From contig NZ_AP022574.1 in the NCBI RefSeq assembly GCF_010729305.1, forward strand, positions 5,270,001 to 5,334,000: a stretch of DNA of 64,000 nt. Reading direction: 5' to 3'. This stretch comes from Mycolicibacterium psychrotolerans (lineage in GTDB: Bacteria; Actinomycetota; Actinomycetes; Mycobacteriales; Mycobacteriaceae). The position numbers and the translations under genes are program-made. This document shows, piece after piece, positions 42,763 to 51,706 of the stretch. Under the pieces are notes generated by a model that did not search any database, had not been told where the DNA came from, and saw nothing but the letters and a program-made list of their open reading frames with translations. Numbering within the stretch: the first letter of the stretch is position 1; each line of letters begins with the position of its first letter.

Positions 42763-44588
42763 AGGCGCGCGATGACGTCGGCGAAGTTTTTCACGATGAC
42801 ATTGCGCTTGGCCTTCAGGCTCGGCGTGAGATCACCTGCCGCGATGGACAATTCGCGGTCGAGGATCGCGAACCTCTTGATCTGCTCCCACCGGTTGAGT
42901 TGCTCGTTGACGGTGTCGATATACCCGGCGATCAACTTCCGCGTCGCGTCGTGCCGCGCGATCTCTGCGAAGGACAGGTCACCCAGACCGTTCTTGGCGG
43001 CCCAGTCGGCGATAGCCTCGCTGTCCAGGCTCACCAGCGCCACACAGTAGGGCCGCTCCTCGCCGTAGACGATCATCTCGCTGACGTACGGGCAGACGGC
43101 CTTGAACGCCGCCGCGGTCGCCGACGGGGCCACGTACTTGCCCTGCGAGGTTTTGAACAGGTCCTTCTTCCGGTCGGTAATACGCAGGAAGCCGTCGTCG
43201 TCGAGTGCGCCGATGTCACCTGTGTAGAGCCAGCCGTCCGCATCGAGCGCTTCTGCGGTGGCGGCCGGCAGGTCGTGATAGCCGGTCATCACGCCCGGGC
43301 TGCGCAGCAGGACCTCGCCGTCATCGGCGATTCTGACTTCCGTGCCGGGAAAGGGCAGTCCGACGGTGCCGAAGCGATAAGCGTTGGGGCGGTTGATGAA
43401 CGACGCCGCCGCCGTCTCCGTGAGGCCGTAGCCCTCGAGCACGATGATGCCGACCGCGTCGAACCACTGCGCGATGTCGTGGTTCAGCGGCGCCGCGGCG
43501 GAGACGAAGAATCGCAGGCGACCGCCGAAGCGTTCGCGGATCGTCGAGAACACCAGCCTGTCGGCGACCGCGTGCTGCCCCGCCAGCATCGGCGACAGGC
43601 TCCGGAGTTCCTCCCTGGCCTTCGACGCCTGGATTCCCACGCCGATGGCCCAGTCGAAGATGCGCTTCTTGATCCCGCCTTCGTCGGCGATCGTGTTCTG
43701 GATCCGGGCGTGTGCCTTCTCGAAGATCCTGGGCGCAGCGGCCATGAACGTCGGGTGCACGGTGGCGAGGTTGTCCACGATCCTGTCGACCCGACCGTCG
43801 ATCGCCGTCGGGAAGCCGATGATCAGCGGCAGCGCGAGCATCACCTTGCCGAACGCGTGGGCCAACGGCAACCACAAGAAGTTCAGGTCGTCGGCGCTCA
43901 GGAGGCCCAGGTCGTCGATGGCGACGGCGGTGTACGTCCACGCGCGGTGAGGAAGCCGCACCCCTTTGGGGCGGCCGGTGGTTCCCGAGGTGTAGATGAT
44001 GCTGGCCAGGTGGTCGGGTCGGATGGCGTTCACCCGCTGCTCGATGATGTCGGCAGACTCGGCAAGCAATCGCCCACCGAGTGTCTGGAGTTCGTCGAGC
44101 GTGATCACGAAGTCGCCGTCGCCGTCGCCGTCGCCGTCGATGATCACGACCTTGCGCACGTCGGGCAACTCCGCGCGGTGCTCGAGCAGCTTGTCGACCT
44201 GTGTCTGGTCTTCGGCGACCACGACGCGACTTCCGGAGTTGGCGACGATGAACGCGACATCGCGGGCATTGGTCGTCGGATACACGGTGGTGGTGGCAGC
44301 ACCGGCGCACAGCACCGCGAAGTCGACGAGCACCCATTCGTAGCGCGTCGACGAGGCCAGTGCGACCCGATCCTCGGGAGCGATGCCCAGTGAGATCAAG
44401 CCGGCGGCGATGAACCGGACGCGCTCCCCCACCTGCTGCCAGGTGACACTCGTCCAACCGCCGCCGTTGTCGGGAAAGCGGAACGCTTCAGCCTGCGGAG
44501 TGGCTGCGACGCGGTCACGGAACAACACCGCGACGGACGGCGCCTGCTCGCCGATCGCAGCGTTGTCGGCTGTACTGAGCCTCGCCAC
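42753..44588 (-). CDS. Long-chain fatty acid-CoA ligase (FadD15 type)
   Basis: 611 aa from GTG 44588; upstream in-frame codons are open but the product from ARLSTADNAAIGEQAPSVAV onward has the family's usual length (Mtb FadD15 about 600). AMP-binding motifs: IIYTSGTTGRPKGVRLPH (P-loop), FVSAAAPLNHDI, GYGLTETAAASF, GEVLLRSPGVMTGYHD, YTGDIGALDDDGFLRITDRKKDLFKTSQGKY with the C-terminal catalytic Lys region, and LTPSLKAKRNVIVKNF at the end. It activates long-chain fatty acids to acyl-CoA via acyl-AMP. A run of Asp-Gly codons (about residues 166-175, IDGDGDGDGD) is a small local repeat. It is divergent from the Rv3311 homologue. Confidence 0.9.
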   Translation of the reverse strand: MARLSTADNAAIGEQAPSVAVLFRDRVAATPQAEAFRFPDNGGGWTSVTWQQVGERVRFIAAGLISLGIAPEDRVALASSTRYEWVLVDFAVLCAGAATTTVYPTTNARDVAFIVANSGSRVVVAEDQTQVDKLLEHRAELPDVRKVVIIDGDGDGDGDFVITLDELQTLGGRLLAESADIIEQRVNAIRPDHLASIIYTSGTTGRPKGVRLPHRAWTYTAVAIDDLGLLSADDLNFLWLPLAHAFGKVMLALPLIIGFPTAIDGRVDRIVDNLATVHPTFMAAAPRIFEKAHARIQNTIADEGGIKKRIFDWAIGVGIQASKAREELRSLSPMLAGQHAVADRLVFSTIRERFGGRLRFFVSAAAPLNHDIAQWFDAVGIIVLEGYGLTETAAASFINRPNAYRFGTVGLPFPGTEVRIADDGEVLLRSPGVMTGYHDLPAATAEALDADGWLYTGDIGALDDDGFLRITDRKKDLFKTSQGKYVAPSATAAAFKAVCPYVSEMIVYGEERPYCVALVSLDSEAIADWAAKNGLGDLSFAEIARHDATRKLIAGYIDTVNEQLNRWEQIKRFAILDRELSIAAGDLTPSLKAKRNVIVKNFADVIARLYD

Positions 44589-44688
44589 CGACCAAGCGTA
44601 GGTACCTCGGCGACCCAAGGGCGGGAAACGACGACCTTGCCCCGAACACGTGGCCGGGTTCGCAGGGCCTGTCGTTACGCTGTGCCGC

Positions 44689-45939
44689 ATGGCTGCAGAC
44701 ATCGTGCCGATCGGGCTGAGCTTGACCAAGGGCGACGTGTACACGCTGTGGGCACCACGGTGGCGTGCAGACGGCGACGAATGGGAAGCGTTCCTGGGTA
44801 AAGACGAGGATCTGTACGTCTTCGATTCGGTCGCTGACCTGACGGCATTCGTCCGCACCAGCACCGACAACGACCTGGTCGATCACCCAGCGTGGGACAA
44901 GCTGACCGAGGCCAACGCGCACACGCTGGTGCCCGCCGAGGAGCACTCCTACGACCTCGCCGGCTTCGAGGAGATCCTGTCCAACAAGCCGACCGACGAC
45001 AGCGTGCGCACGCTGCACCGAGCGCTCGCGGTCGTGTCGTCGATCGGATCGGTGTGCGAGATGCCGGCGGTCACGAAGTTCTTCAACGGGAACCCGGTGC
45101 TCGGCACCGTCGGCGGCGGAGCCGAGGCCTACGCCGGCCGCGCCGGCCGCAAGCGCTGGGCCGAGATCGAGAAGATCATCAATCGCGGATGGGACCCCGT
45201 GATCGAGGCGCTCGACGAGATCATCACCAAGCCCGAGGTCGACGCCGCAGCGGCCGAGAAGGCCCAGGCCGAACTCGACGCGCCGGCCCCCGAAATCGAC
45301 GAGGACGACGTCGTGATCGACGACATCGTCGACACGGAGGAGGAGGCCGACGAGCTGACCGCGGTCGCCGAGACCAAGGTGCTCGGCAGCGACGAGGACT
45401 TCTGGGCGCGCGTCGGCATCGACCCGGTCCGCATCATGACCAGCGGCGGCACGTTCTTCACGTTGCGCTGCTACCTCGACGACCGGCCGATCTTCCTGGG
45501 CCGCAACGGCCGCATCAGCGTGTTCGGTTCCGAGCGGGCGCTGGCGCGCTACCTCGCCGACGAGCACGACCACGACCTGTCCGACCTGGCGACCTATGAC
45601 GACATCCGCACCGCGGCCACCGACGGCTCGCTGCGCGTGGACGTCACCGACGACAACATCTACGTCCTGTCCGGCATCGTCGACGACCTCGCCGAGGGTC
45701 CCGACGCGCTCGACCACGACCAGCTCGAGCTCGCCGTCGAACTCCTGCGCGATATCGCCGACTACGCCGACGACACCAACGTGGCGGCCAAGCTCGACAA
45801 GAACACCGCGCTGGGCCGGCTGATCTCCTACTCGCTGGACCCGGCATCGGTGTCGCGACCGAGCGCGCCCTACGCCGAGGCCGTCACCCAGTGGGAGTCG
45901 CTGGAGCGGTTCGTGGAGTCCCGCCTGCGCTCTGAGTGA
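44689..45939 (+). CDS. Rv3311 homologue (often annotated primosomal protein)
   Basis: 416 aa from ATG 44689. Strongly acidic; it starts MAADIVPIGLSLTKGDVYTL and has a central Glu/Asp/Ala-rich linker (AEKAQAELDAPAPEIDEDD) separating two related regions, each with a YTLWAPRW/FFTLRCYL-type strand, a FLG or IFLGRNGRI strand and LARYLAD helices. Length and position match M. tuberculosis Rv3311. The name primosomal protein is inherited and has no motif support here; no helicase or OB fold is evident. Real function unknown. It ends in the shared terminator with add. Confidence 0.8.
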   Translation: MAADIVPIGLSLTKGDVYTLWAPRWRADGDEWEAFLGKDEDLYVFDSVADLTAFVRTSTDNDLVDHPAWDKLTEANAHTLVPAEEHSYDLAGFEEILSNKPTDDSVRTLHRALAVVSSIGSVCEMPAVTKFFNGNPVLGTVGGGAEAYAGRAGRKRWAEIEKIINRGWDPVIEALDEIITKPEVDAAAAEKAQAELDAPAPEIDEDDVVIDDIVDTEEEADELTAVAETKVLGSDEDFWARVGIDPVRIMTSGGTFFTLRCYLDDRPIFLGRNGRISVFGSERALARYLADEHDHDLSDLATYDDIRTAATDGSLRVDVTDDNIYVLSGIVDDLAEGPDALDHDQLELAVELLRDIADYADDTNVAAKLDKNTALGRLISYSLDPASVSRPSAPYAEAVTQWESLERFVESRLRSE

Positions 45940-45989
45940 TTTCGGCGTGCTCGTCGTCGGTGAACGACGACAACCACGCCGAAATCACT
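45935..45989. terminator. Bidirectional terminator between Rv3311 homologue and add
   Basis: AGTGATTTCGGCGTG (45935-45949) is a perfect reverse complement of CACGCCGAAATCACT (45975-45989); inside, GTCGTC pairs with GACGAC, giving a stacked stem. The outer arms include the TGA of the plus-strand gene and most of the add TAG, so one element can end both convergent transcripts. Confidence 0.8.
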
Positions 45990-47076
45990 AGCCGATGAGG
46001 ACGGCGTAGCGGGGTTTGATGACCTCGTCGATGATCGCCAGCCGCTCGTCGAACGCGATGAACGCCGACTTCATCGCGTTGATGGTGAAGCGTTCGAGGT
46101 CGCTCCACCCGTAGCCGAACGCCTCCACCAGCCGCAGCATCTCCAGGCTCATGAAGGTGTCGCTCATCAGCCGGTTGTCGGTGTTGACCGTCACGCGGAA
46201 CCGCAGCCGGGCCAGCCGGTCGAACGGATGCTCGGCGATGCTGCCCACCGCGCCGGTCTGCACGTTCGAGCTCGGGCACATCTCGAACGGGATCCGTTTG
46301 TCGCGCAGCAGCGACGCCAGCCGGCCCAGGTGCGCGGTGCCGTCGGGGTCGACGGTGATGTCGTCGACGATGCGCACGCCGTGACCCAGCCGGTCGGCGC
46401 CGCAGAACGCGATCGCCTCGTGGATGGACGGCAGGCCGAACGCCTCGCCGGCGTGGATGGTGAAACGCGCGTTGTTGCTGCGCATGTACTCGAACGCGTC
46501 GAGGTGCCGGGTGGGCGGGTAGCCGGCCTCGGCGCCGGCGATGTCGAAGCCCACCACGCCCTTGTCGCGGAACCGGATGGCCAGCGCCGCGATCTCGCGC
46601 GAGCGCGCGGCGTGGCGCATCGCGGTGACGAGGCACCGCACCACGATCGTGTGGCCCTGCGCCGCGGCGGCCTTCTCCCCGTCGGCGAACCCGGCCAGCA
46701 CCGCGTCGACGACGGCGTCGAGTGACAGTCCCCCGTCGATGTGCAGTTCGGGGGCGAACCGGATCTCGGCGTAGACGACGTTGTCGCGGGCCAGGTCCTC
46801 GACGCATTCGAACGCGACCCGGTGCAGGGCGTCCGGGGTCTGCATGACGCCGACGGTGTGGGCGAACGGCTCGAGGTAGCGGACCAGCGAACCGCTGTGC
46901 GCAGCGGTGCGGAAGAACGTCGCCAGCGCGTCGACGTCGTGGGCCGGCAGTTGGTCGTAGCCGTACTCCTCGGCCAGTTCGAGCACCGTCTCCGGACGCA
47001 AACCCCCGTCGAGGTGGTCGTGCAGCAGCGCCTTGGGCGCCTGCCGGATGGTCTGCAACGTCAACGGTGTCGTCAT
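45988..47076 (-). CDS. add: Adenosine deaminase
   Basis: 362 aa, ATG start; Mtb Rv3313c is about the same length. Zinc-hydrolase motifs: HDHLDGGLRPETVLE near the start (metal His pair), FTIHAGEAFG (zinc His and substrate Glu region), GADRLGHGVRI (catalytic His), CPSSNVQTGAV and VTVNTDNRLMS (metal Asp). It deaminates adenosine/deoxyadenosine to inosine in purine salvage. It lies 10 bp after deoA and forms a nucleoside-salvage operon with deoA and cdd. Confidence 0.95.
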   Translation of the reverse strand: MTTPLTLQTIRQAPKALLHDHLDGGLRPETVLELAEEYGYDQLPAHDVDALATFFRTAAHSGSLVRYLEPFAHTVGVMQTPDALHRVAFECVEDLARDNVVYAEIRFAPELHIDGGLSLDAVVDAVLAGFADGEKAAAAQGHTIVVRCLVTAMRHAARSREIAALAIRFRDKGVVGFDIAGAEAGYPPTRHLDAFEYMRSNNARFTIHAGEAFGLPSIHEAIAFCGADRLGHGVRIVDDITVDPDGTAHLGRLASLLRDKRIPFEMCPSSNVQTGAVGSIAEHPFDRLARLRFRVTVNTDNRLMSDTFMSLEMLRLVEAFGYGWSDLERFTINAMKSAFIAFDERLAIIDEVIKPRYAVLIG

Positions 47077-47086
47077 CAGGGGTTCC

Positions 47087-48397
47087 TCACGTGATCCGGT
47101 CGATGATCAGCGGCCGCGCCGGAGGCGCCTGGTCGCCCACCGTCCAGGCGCCGTCGAGTTCGGACAGCGCTGCGGCGAAGCGCTCCGGGGTGTCGGTGTA
47201 GAGCGTGAACAGCGCCTCACCGGCTGCGACGGGCTCGCCCGGCCTGCGGTGGATGCGCATCCCTGCGCCGAACTGCACGCGCTCACCCGGAGCCGAACGG
47301 CCCGCCCCGAGCCGCCACACCGCCAGTCCCACGGCCATTGCGTCGATGTCTCCCATCGTGCCACCGCGCGGCGCCGTGACGGTCTCACTGTGGGCACCGA
47401 TCGGCAACGGCGCCTCGAGGTCGCCGCCCTGGGCCGCGATCAGCGCGCGGAACCGGTCCATCGCCGAGCCGTCGCGCAGAGTCTGCGCCGGGTCGACGGC
47501 GTCCAGCCCGGCCGCATCGCACATCTCCCGCGCCAGCGCGACGGTCAGCTCGACGACATCGTCGGGTCCGCCGCCGGCCAGCACGTCGAGCGACTCGGCG
47601 ACCTCGACCGCGTTGCCGACCGTGCGCCCGAGCGGCACCTCCATGTCGGTCAGCAACGCCCGGGTCGTCAGCCCGTGTTCGCGGCCGAGTTCGACCATCG
47701 TGCGGGCCAGCTCCCGGGACTCGGATTCGGTGGCCAGGAACGCCCCCGAGCCCACCTTGGTGTCGAGCACCAGCGCCGCGGCGCCCTCGGCGATCTTCTT
47801 GCTCATCACCGAACTGGCGATCAGCGGCAGCGATTCCGTGGTGCCGGTGACGTCACGCAGCGCGTAGATCTTTCGGTCGGCGGGCGCCAGCTCGCCTGCG
47901 GCGAAGATGGCCGCACCCAGTTCGCGGAGTTGTTGGCGGATCTGGGTTTTCGTGATCTCGGCGGTGAAGCCGGCGATGGACTCGAGCTTGTCGAGGGTGC
48001 CGCCGGTATGGCCGAGGCCGCGCCCGGCGGCCTGGGGGACGGCGCCGCCGCACGCCATCACGACGGGCACCAGCGGGATCGTGATCTTGTCTCCGACACC
48101 GCCGGTGGAGTGCTTGTCGACGGTCGGGCGGCCCACGTCGGAGAAGTCGAACCGCTCCCCCGACGCCACCATCGCGGCGGTCCAGCGTGCGATCTCGTGC
48201 CCGGACATCCCACGCAGGAAGATCGCCATCAGCAGTGCCGCCATCTGACCGTCGGTCACGCGGTCACGGGTGTAGGCGTCGATCACCCAGTCGATCGCCG
48301 CGTCGGACAGTGCGGCACCGTCGCGCTTGGTCCGGATGACGGACGGAGCATCGAGATGCGACATGGGCTCATGCGCGTCGAAGGTGTTCTGGGTCAC
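47087..48397 (-). CDS. deoA: Thymidine phosphorylase
   Basis: 436 aa from GTG 48397, with GGAGGAAACACC directly upstream; GTG overlaps the cdd TGA as GTGA. Pyrimidine-nucleoside phosphorylase signature RQLREL...SLPLIASSVMSKK, phosphate-binding KHSTGGVGDK, ALVLDTKVGSGAF, and the C-terminal GAHSETVTAPRGGTMGDID domain. It phosphorolyses thymidine or uridine in pyrimidine salvage. Coupled between cdd and add, as in M. tuberculosis Rv3314c. Confidence 0.95.
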   Translation of the reverse strand: MTQNTFDAHEPMSHLDAPSVIRTKRDGAALSDAAIDWVIDAYTRDRVTDGQMAALLMAIFLRGMSGHEIARWTAAMVASGERFDFSDVGRPTVDKHSTGGVGDKITIPLVPVVMACGGAVPQAAGRGLGHTGGTLDKLESIAGFTAEITKTQIRQQLRELGAAIFAAGELAPADRKIYALRDVTGTTESLPLIASSVMSKKIAEGAAALVLDTKVGSGAFLATESESRELARTMVELGREHGLTTRALLTDMEVPLGRTVGNAVEVAESLDVLAGGGPDDVVELTVALAREMCDAAGLDAVDPAQTLRDGSAMDRFRALIAAQGGDLEAPLPIGAHSETVTAPRGGTMGDIDAMAVGLAVWRLGAGRSAPGERVQFGAGMRIHRRPGEPVAAGEALFTLYTDTPERFAAALSELDGAWTVGDQAPPARPLIIDRIT

Positions 48398-48810
48398 GGT
48401 GTTTCCTCCGCCGGCGTGCGGGCCAGGTCGTCGGGGCCGAACGCATCGGGCAGCAGCTCCCCCAGCGGCCGCGGACCTGCGGGGTGATCGATGAGCAGGC
48501 CGGGTCCCCCGTGCTCGAACAGCACCTGGCGGCACCGACCGCACGGCATCAGCAGCTCCCCGTCGGGGCCAACGCACGACAGCGCGACGAGTCGTCCGCC
48601 GCCTCCGGAGACCAGGGCGCAGACCACTGCGCACTCCGCACAGAGACCCAGGCCATATGAGACATTCTCCACATTGCATCCGGTCACCATTCGGTAATCG
48701 TCGGCCAGTGCGGCCGCTCCGACCCGGAATCGCGAGTAGGGCGCATAGGCGTGCTGGGACACGTCGATTGCATTGCGTCGCAACATCTCCCAGTCGATTT
48801 CGAAGGTCAC
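48394..48810 (-). CDS. cdd: Cytidine deaminase
   Basis: 138 aa from GTG 48810, chosen for GGGAGGG 5 bases upstream; the longer in-frame start at 48855 has no such site. Tetrameric cytidine-deaminase motifs: APYSRFRVGAA, GCNVENVSYGLGLCAECA with the catalytic Glu in CAE, and MPCGRCRQVL supplying the two other zinc cysteines. It deaminates cytidine/deoxycytidine. First gene of cdd-deoA-add, divergent from sdhC over 217 bp. Confidence 0.95.
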   Translation of the reverse strand: MTFEIDWEMLRRNAIDVSQHAYAPYSRFRVGAAALADDYRMVTGCNVENVSYGLGLCAECAVVCALVSGGGGRLVALSCVGPDGELLMPCGRCRQVLFEHGGPGLLIDHPAGPRPLGELLPDAFGPDDLARTPAEETP

Positions 48811-48875
48811 GTCAAGCCCTCCCAGCCGGTTCTGAATCCATTCCGAACACCCCAATCCCGGACCGGCAGTATCAG

Positions 48876-48894
48876 ATAGGTCACCCTAATTTCG
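48876..48894. promoter_or_regulatory. Weak IdeR-box-like sequence upstream of sdhC
   Basis: ATAGGTCACCCTAATTTCG matches about 12 of 19 bases of the mycobacterial iron box TTAGGTTAGSCTAACCTAA, mainly in its left two thirds. It lies 134 bp before the sdhC start, in the cdd/sdhC divergent region. Iron control of an Fe-S enzyme would make sense, but the match is poor. Confidence 0.15.
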
Positions 48895-49027
48895 GCCGCT
48901 CGACGAGGGCATACGCCCACACGCTAGTTCGTTCGACAGTACAAAGGAGATTAGAGTCGCCCCGAGGTTGGAGATCCTTGTCCACGGGCAAGTCTCCGGG
49001 CGTCCACCGATGGCGTTGGAGGGTCAC

Positions 49028-49456
49028 ATGAGTACGGCGACATCATCAGAATCCGGCATAGCGGCGCCGCGGTCGCAGCCGTCACGCCGGCGCACCCTGT
49101 ACCGCGGCGATCCCGCGATGTGGTCATGGGTGCTGCACCGCATTTCCGGCGCCTCGATCTTCTTCTTCCTGTTCGTCCACGTGACCGACACCGCGCTGGT
49201 GCGGGTGAGCCCGCAGGCCTACAACGAGATCATCGAGACCTACAAGACGCCGATCATCGGTCTGATGGAGATCGGTCTGGTCGCGGCCGTGCTCTACCAC
49301 GCGCTCAACGGCATCCGGGTGATCCTGATCGACTTCTGGTCCGAGGGCCCGCGCCATCAGCGAAAGATGCTGTGGGTGGTGGCAGGTGTCTTCCTCGCCG
49401 TCCTGATCGCCTCGGTGGGCGTCATCGGCATGCACATGGCGGAGAGGTTCCTCTAG
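49028..49456 (+). CDS. sdhC: Succinate dehydrogenase cytochrome b556 subunit
   Basis: 142 aa from ATG 49028 with GGAGG 5 bases upstream. Starts after a short polar N-terminus with RTLYRGDPAMWSWVLHRISG, the quinone-site SxxR/HR region of SdhC, then three membrane helices; HALNGIRVILID carries the conserved haem-ligand His. Membrane anchor of respiratory complex II. Its TAG shares its last base with the GTG of sdhD. Confidence 0.95.
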   Translation: MSTATSSESGIAAPRSQPSRRRTLYRGDPAMWSWVLHRISGASIFFFLFVHVTDTALVRVSPQAYNEIIETYKTPIIGLMEIGLVAAVLYHALNGIRVILIDFWSEGPRHQRKMLWVVAGVFLAVLIASVGVIGMHMAERFL

Positions 49457-49929
49457 TGCCCGAAAACCCCTACGACCACATCAGTGACCGCGGCGGCCTC
49501 GCGCCGGTTCTGCAGCGCAGCCACGACCGGCCGGCCAGCCTGGACAACCCGCGCGCGCCCCGGCGCGCCGGCGGAATGCCGAACTTCGAGAAGTACGCGT
49601 GGCTGTTCATGCGGTTCTCGGGGCTGGTGCTCGTGTTCCTGGCTCTCGGACACCTGTTCATCATGTTGATGTGGGACGGCGGTGTGTACCGCATCGACTT
49701 CAACTACGTCGCGCAGCGGTGGTCCTCGCCGTTCTGGCAGACCTGGGACCTGCTGCTGCTGTGGCTTGCCCAGCTGCACGGCGGCAACGGCATGCGCACG
49801 ATCATCGCCGACTACAGCCGCAAGGACTCGACCAAATTCTGGCTGAACACGCTGTTGGCGCTGTCGATGGCGTTCACGCTGGTGCTGGGCACCTATGTGC
49901 TGCTGACGTTCGACGCCTCCATCTCTTGA
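49456..49929 (+). CDS. sdhD: Succinate dehydrogenase membrane anchor subunit
   Basis: 157 aa from GTG 49456, overlapping sdhC by one base. A polar ~45-residue N-terminus precedes three membrane helices (LFMRFSGLVLVFLALGHLFI, TWDLLLLWLAQLHGGNGMRT, LALSMAFTLVLGTYVLLTF). The His in ALGHLF and LHGGNGMR are the usual haem/quinone-region residues. Partner of SdhC in complex II (Mtb Rv3317). Confidence 0.95.
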   Translation: MPENPYDHISDRGGLAPVLQRSHDRPASLDNPRAPRRAGGMPNFEKYAWLFMRFSGLVLVFLALGHLFIMLMWDGGVYRIDFNYVAQRWSSPFWQTWDLLLLWLAQLHGGNGMRTIIADYSRKDSTKFWLNTLLALSMAFTLVLGTYVLLTFDASIS

Positions 49930-49951
49930 TCTCGTCCGGCAGGGAGTGACT

Positions 49952-51706
49952 GTGATTACCGAACATCGCTACGACGTGGTGATCGTCGGCGCGGGCGGCG
50001 CCGGCATGCGCGCCGCCGTGGAGGCAGGCCCACGGGTCCGCACCGCGGTGCTGACCAAGCTGTACCCGACCCGCTCGCACACCGGCGCGGCGCAGGGCGG
50101 CATGTGCGCCGCACTGGCCAACGTCGAAGAGGACAACTGGGAGTGGCACACCTTCGACACCGTCAAGGGCGGTGACTACCTGGCCGACCAGGACGCCGTC
50201 GAGATCATGGCCAAGGAGGCCATCGACGCGGTGCTCGACCTCGAGAAGATGGGGATGCCGTTCAACCGCACCCCCGAGGGCCGCATCGACCAGCGCCGCT
50301 TCGGCGGGCACACCCGCGACCACGGCAAGGCCCCGGTGCGGCGCGCGTGTTATGCCGCCGACCGCACCGGCCACATGATCCTGCAGACGCTGTACCAGAA
50401 CTGCGTCAAGCACGACGTCGAGTTCTTCAACGAGTTCTACGCACTCGACATCGCGATGACCGAGACACCGTCGGGTCCGGTGGCCACCGGCGTCATCGCC
50501 TACGAGTTGGCCACCGGCGACATCCACGTCTTCCACGCCAAGGCGATCGTGTTCGCCACCGGCGGGTCCGGCCGGATGTACAAGACCACGTCGAACGCGC
50601 ACACGCTGACCGGCGACGGCCTGGGCATCGTCTTCCGGAAGGGACTTCCCTTGGAGGACATGGAGTTCCACCAGTTCCACCCGACGGGTCTGGCGGGCCT
50701 GGGCATCCTGATCTCCGAAGCGGTGCGCGGTGAGGGCGGCCGCCTGCTCAACGGCGAGGGCGAGCGGTTCATGGAGCGCTACGCGCCCACGATCGTCGAC
50801 CTCGCGCCCCGCGACATCGTGGCCCGCTCGATGGTGCTCGAGGTGCTCGAGGGCCGCGGTGCCGGGCCGAACAAGGACTACGTCTACATCGACGTGCGCC
50901 ACCTCGGCGAGGACGTGCTCGAGGCCAAGCTGCCCGACATCACCGAGTTCGCCCGTACCTACCTGGGCGTCGACCCGGTCAAGGAACTGGTGCCCGTCTA
51001 CCCCACGTGCCACTACGTGATGGGCGGCATCCCGACCACCGTCAACGGCCAGGTGCTCAAGGACAACACGACCGTCGTGCCGGGTCTCTACGCCGCCGGC
51101 GAATGCGCCTGCGTATCGGTGCACGGCGCCAACCGGCTGGGCACCAACTCGCTGCTCGACATCAACGTGTTCGGCCGCCGCGCCGGCATCGCCGCCGCGA
51201 ATTACGCACTCGGACATGACTTCGTCGACCTGCCGGACAAGCCCGCCGAGATGGTGGTCGGCTGGGTCGGCGACGTCCTCTCCGATCACGGCAACGAGCG
51301 CGTCGCCGACATCCGCGGCGCACTGCAGCAGTCGATGGACAACAACGCCGCGGTGTTCCGCACCGAGGAGACGCTCAAGCAGGCCCTGACCGACATCCAC
51401 GCGCTCAAGGAGCGGTACGCGCGGATCACGGTGCAGGACAAGGGCAAGCGCTACAACAGCGACCTGCTGGAGGCGATCGAGCTCGGCTTCCTGCTCGAAC
51501 TCGCCGAGGTGACGGTCGTCGGTGCGCTCAACCGCAAGGAGTCGCGCGGCGGGCACGCCCGCGAGGATTACCCCAACCGCGACGACACCAACTACATGCG
51601 CCACACCATGGCGTACAAGCAAGGTTCGGAGCTGCTCAGCGACATCCGGCTCGACTACAAGCCGGTGGTCCAGACGCGCTACGAGCCGATGGAACGGAAG
51701 TACTGA
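49952..51706 (+). CDS. sdhA: Succinate dehydrogenase flavoprotein subunit
   Basis: 584 aa from GTG 49952; AGGGAG lies 6 bases before it, while the alternative GTG 49946 overlaps that site. ITEHRYDVVIVGAGGAGMRA aligns with the MICQHRYD start of Mtb SdhA. FAD-attachment motif YPTRSHTGAAQGG, substrate and catalytic regions FHQFHPTGLAGLG and RDIVARSMV, CHYVMGGIPTT, ANRLGTNSLLDINVFGRRAG. Oxidises succinate to fumarate in the TCA cycle and passes electrons to SdhB. Confidence 0.96.
   Translation: MITEHRYDVVIVGAGGAGMRAAVEAGPRVRTAVLTKLYPTRSHTGAAQGGMCAALANVEEDNWEWHTFDTVKGGDYLADQDAVEIMAKEAIDAVLDLEKMGMPFNRTPEGRIDQRRFGGHTRDHGKAPVRRACYAADRTGHMILQTLYQNCVKHDVEFFNEFYALDIAMTETPSGPVATGVIAYELATGDIHVFHAKAIVFATGGSGRMYKTTSNAHTLTGDGLGIVFRKGLPLEDMEFHQFHPTGLAGLGILISEAVRGEGGRLLNGEGERFMERYAPTIVDLAPRDIVARSMVLEVLEGRGAGPNKDYVYIDVRHLGEDVLEAKLPDITEFARTYLGVDPVKELVPVYPTCHYVMGGIPTTVNGQVLKDNTTVVPGLYAAGECACVSVHGANRLGTNSLLDINVFGRRAGIAAANYALGHDFVDLPDKPAEMVVGWVGDVLSDHGNERVADIRGALQQSMDNNAAVFRTEETLKQALTDIHALKERYARITVQDKGKRYNSDLLEAIELGFLLELAEVTVVGALNRKESRGGHAREDYPNRDDTNYMRHTMAYKQGSELLSDIRLDYKPVVQTRYEPMERKY

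Noticed and set aside
43900..44160. A GTCGCC microsatellite-like run in the acyl-CoA ligase gene as a phase-variation tract
   Set aside because: The hexamer run is only a few units long and hexamer changes would stay in frame; it simply encodes alternating Asp-Gly.
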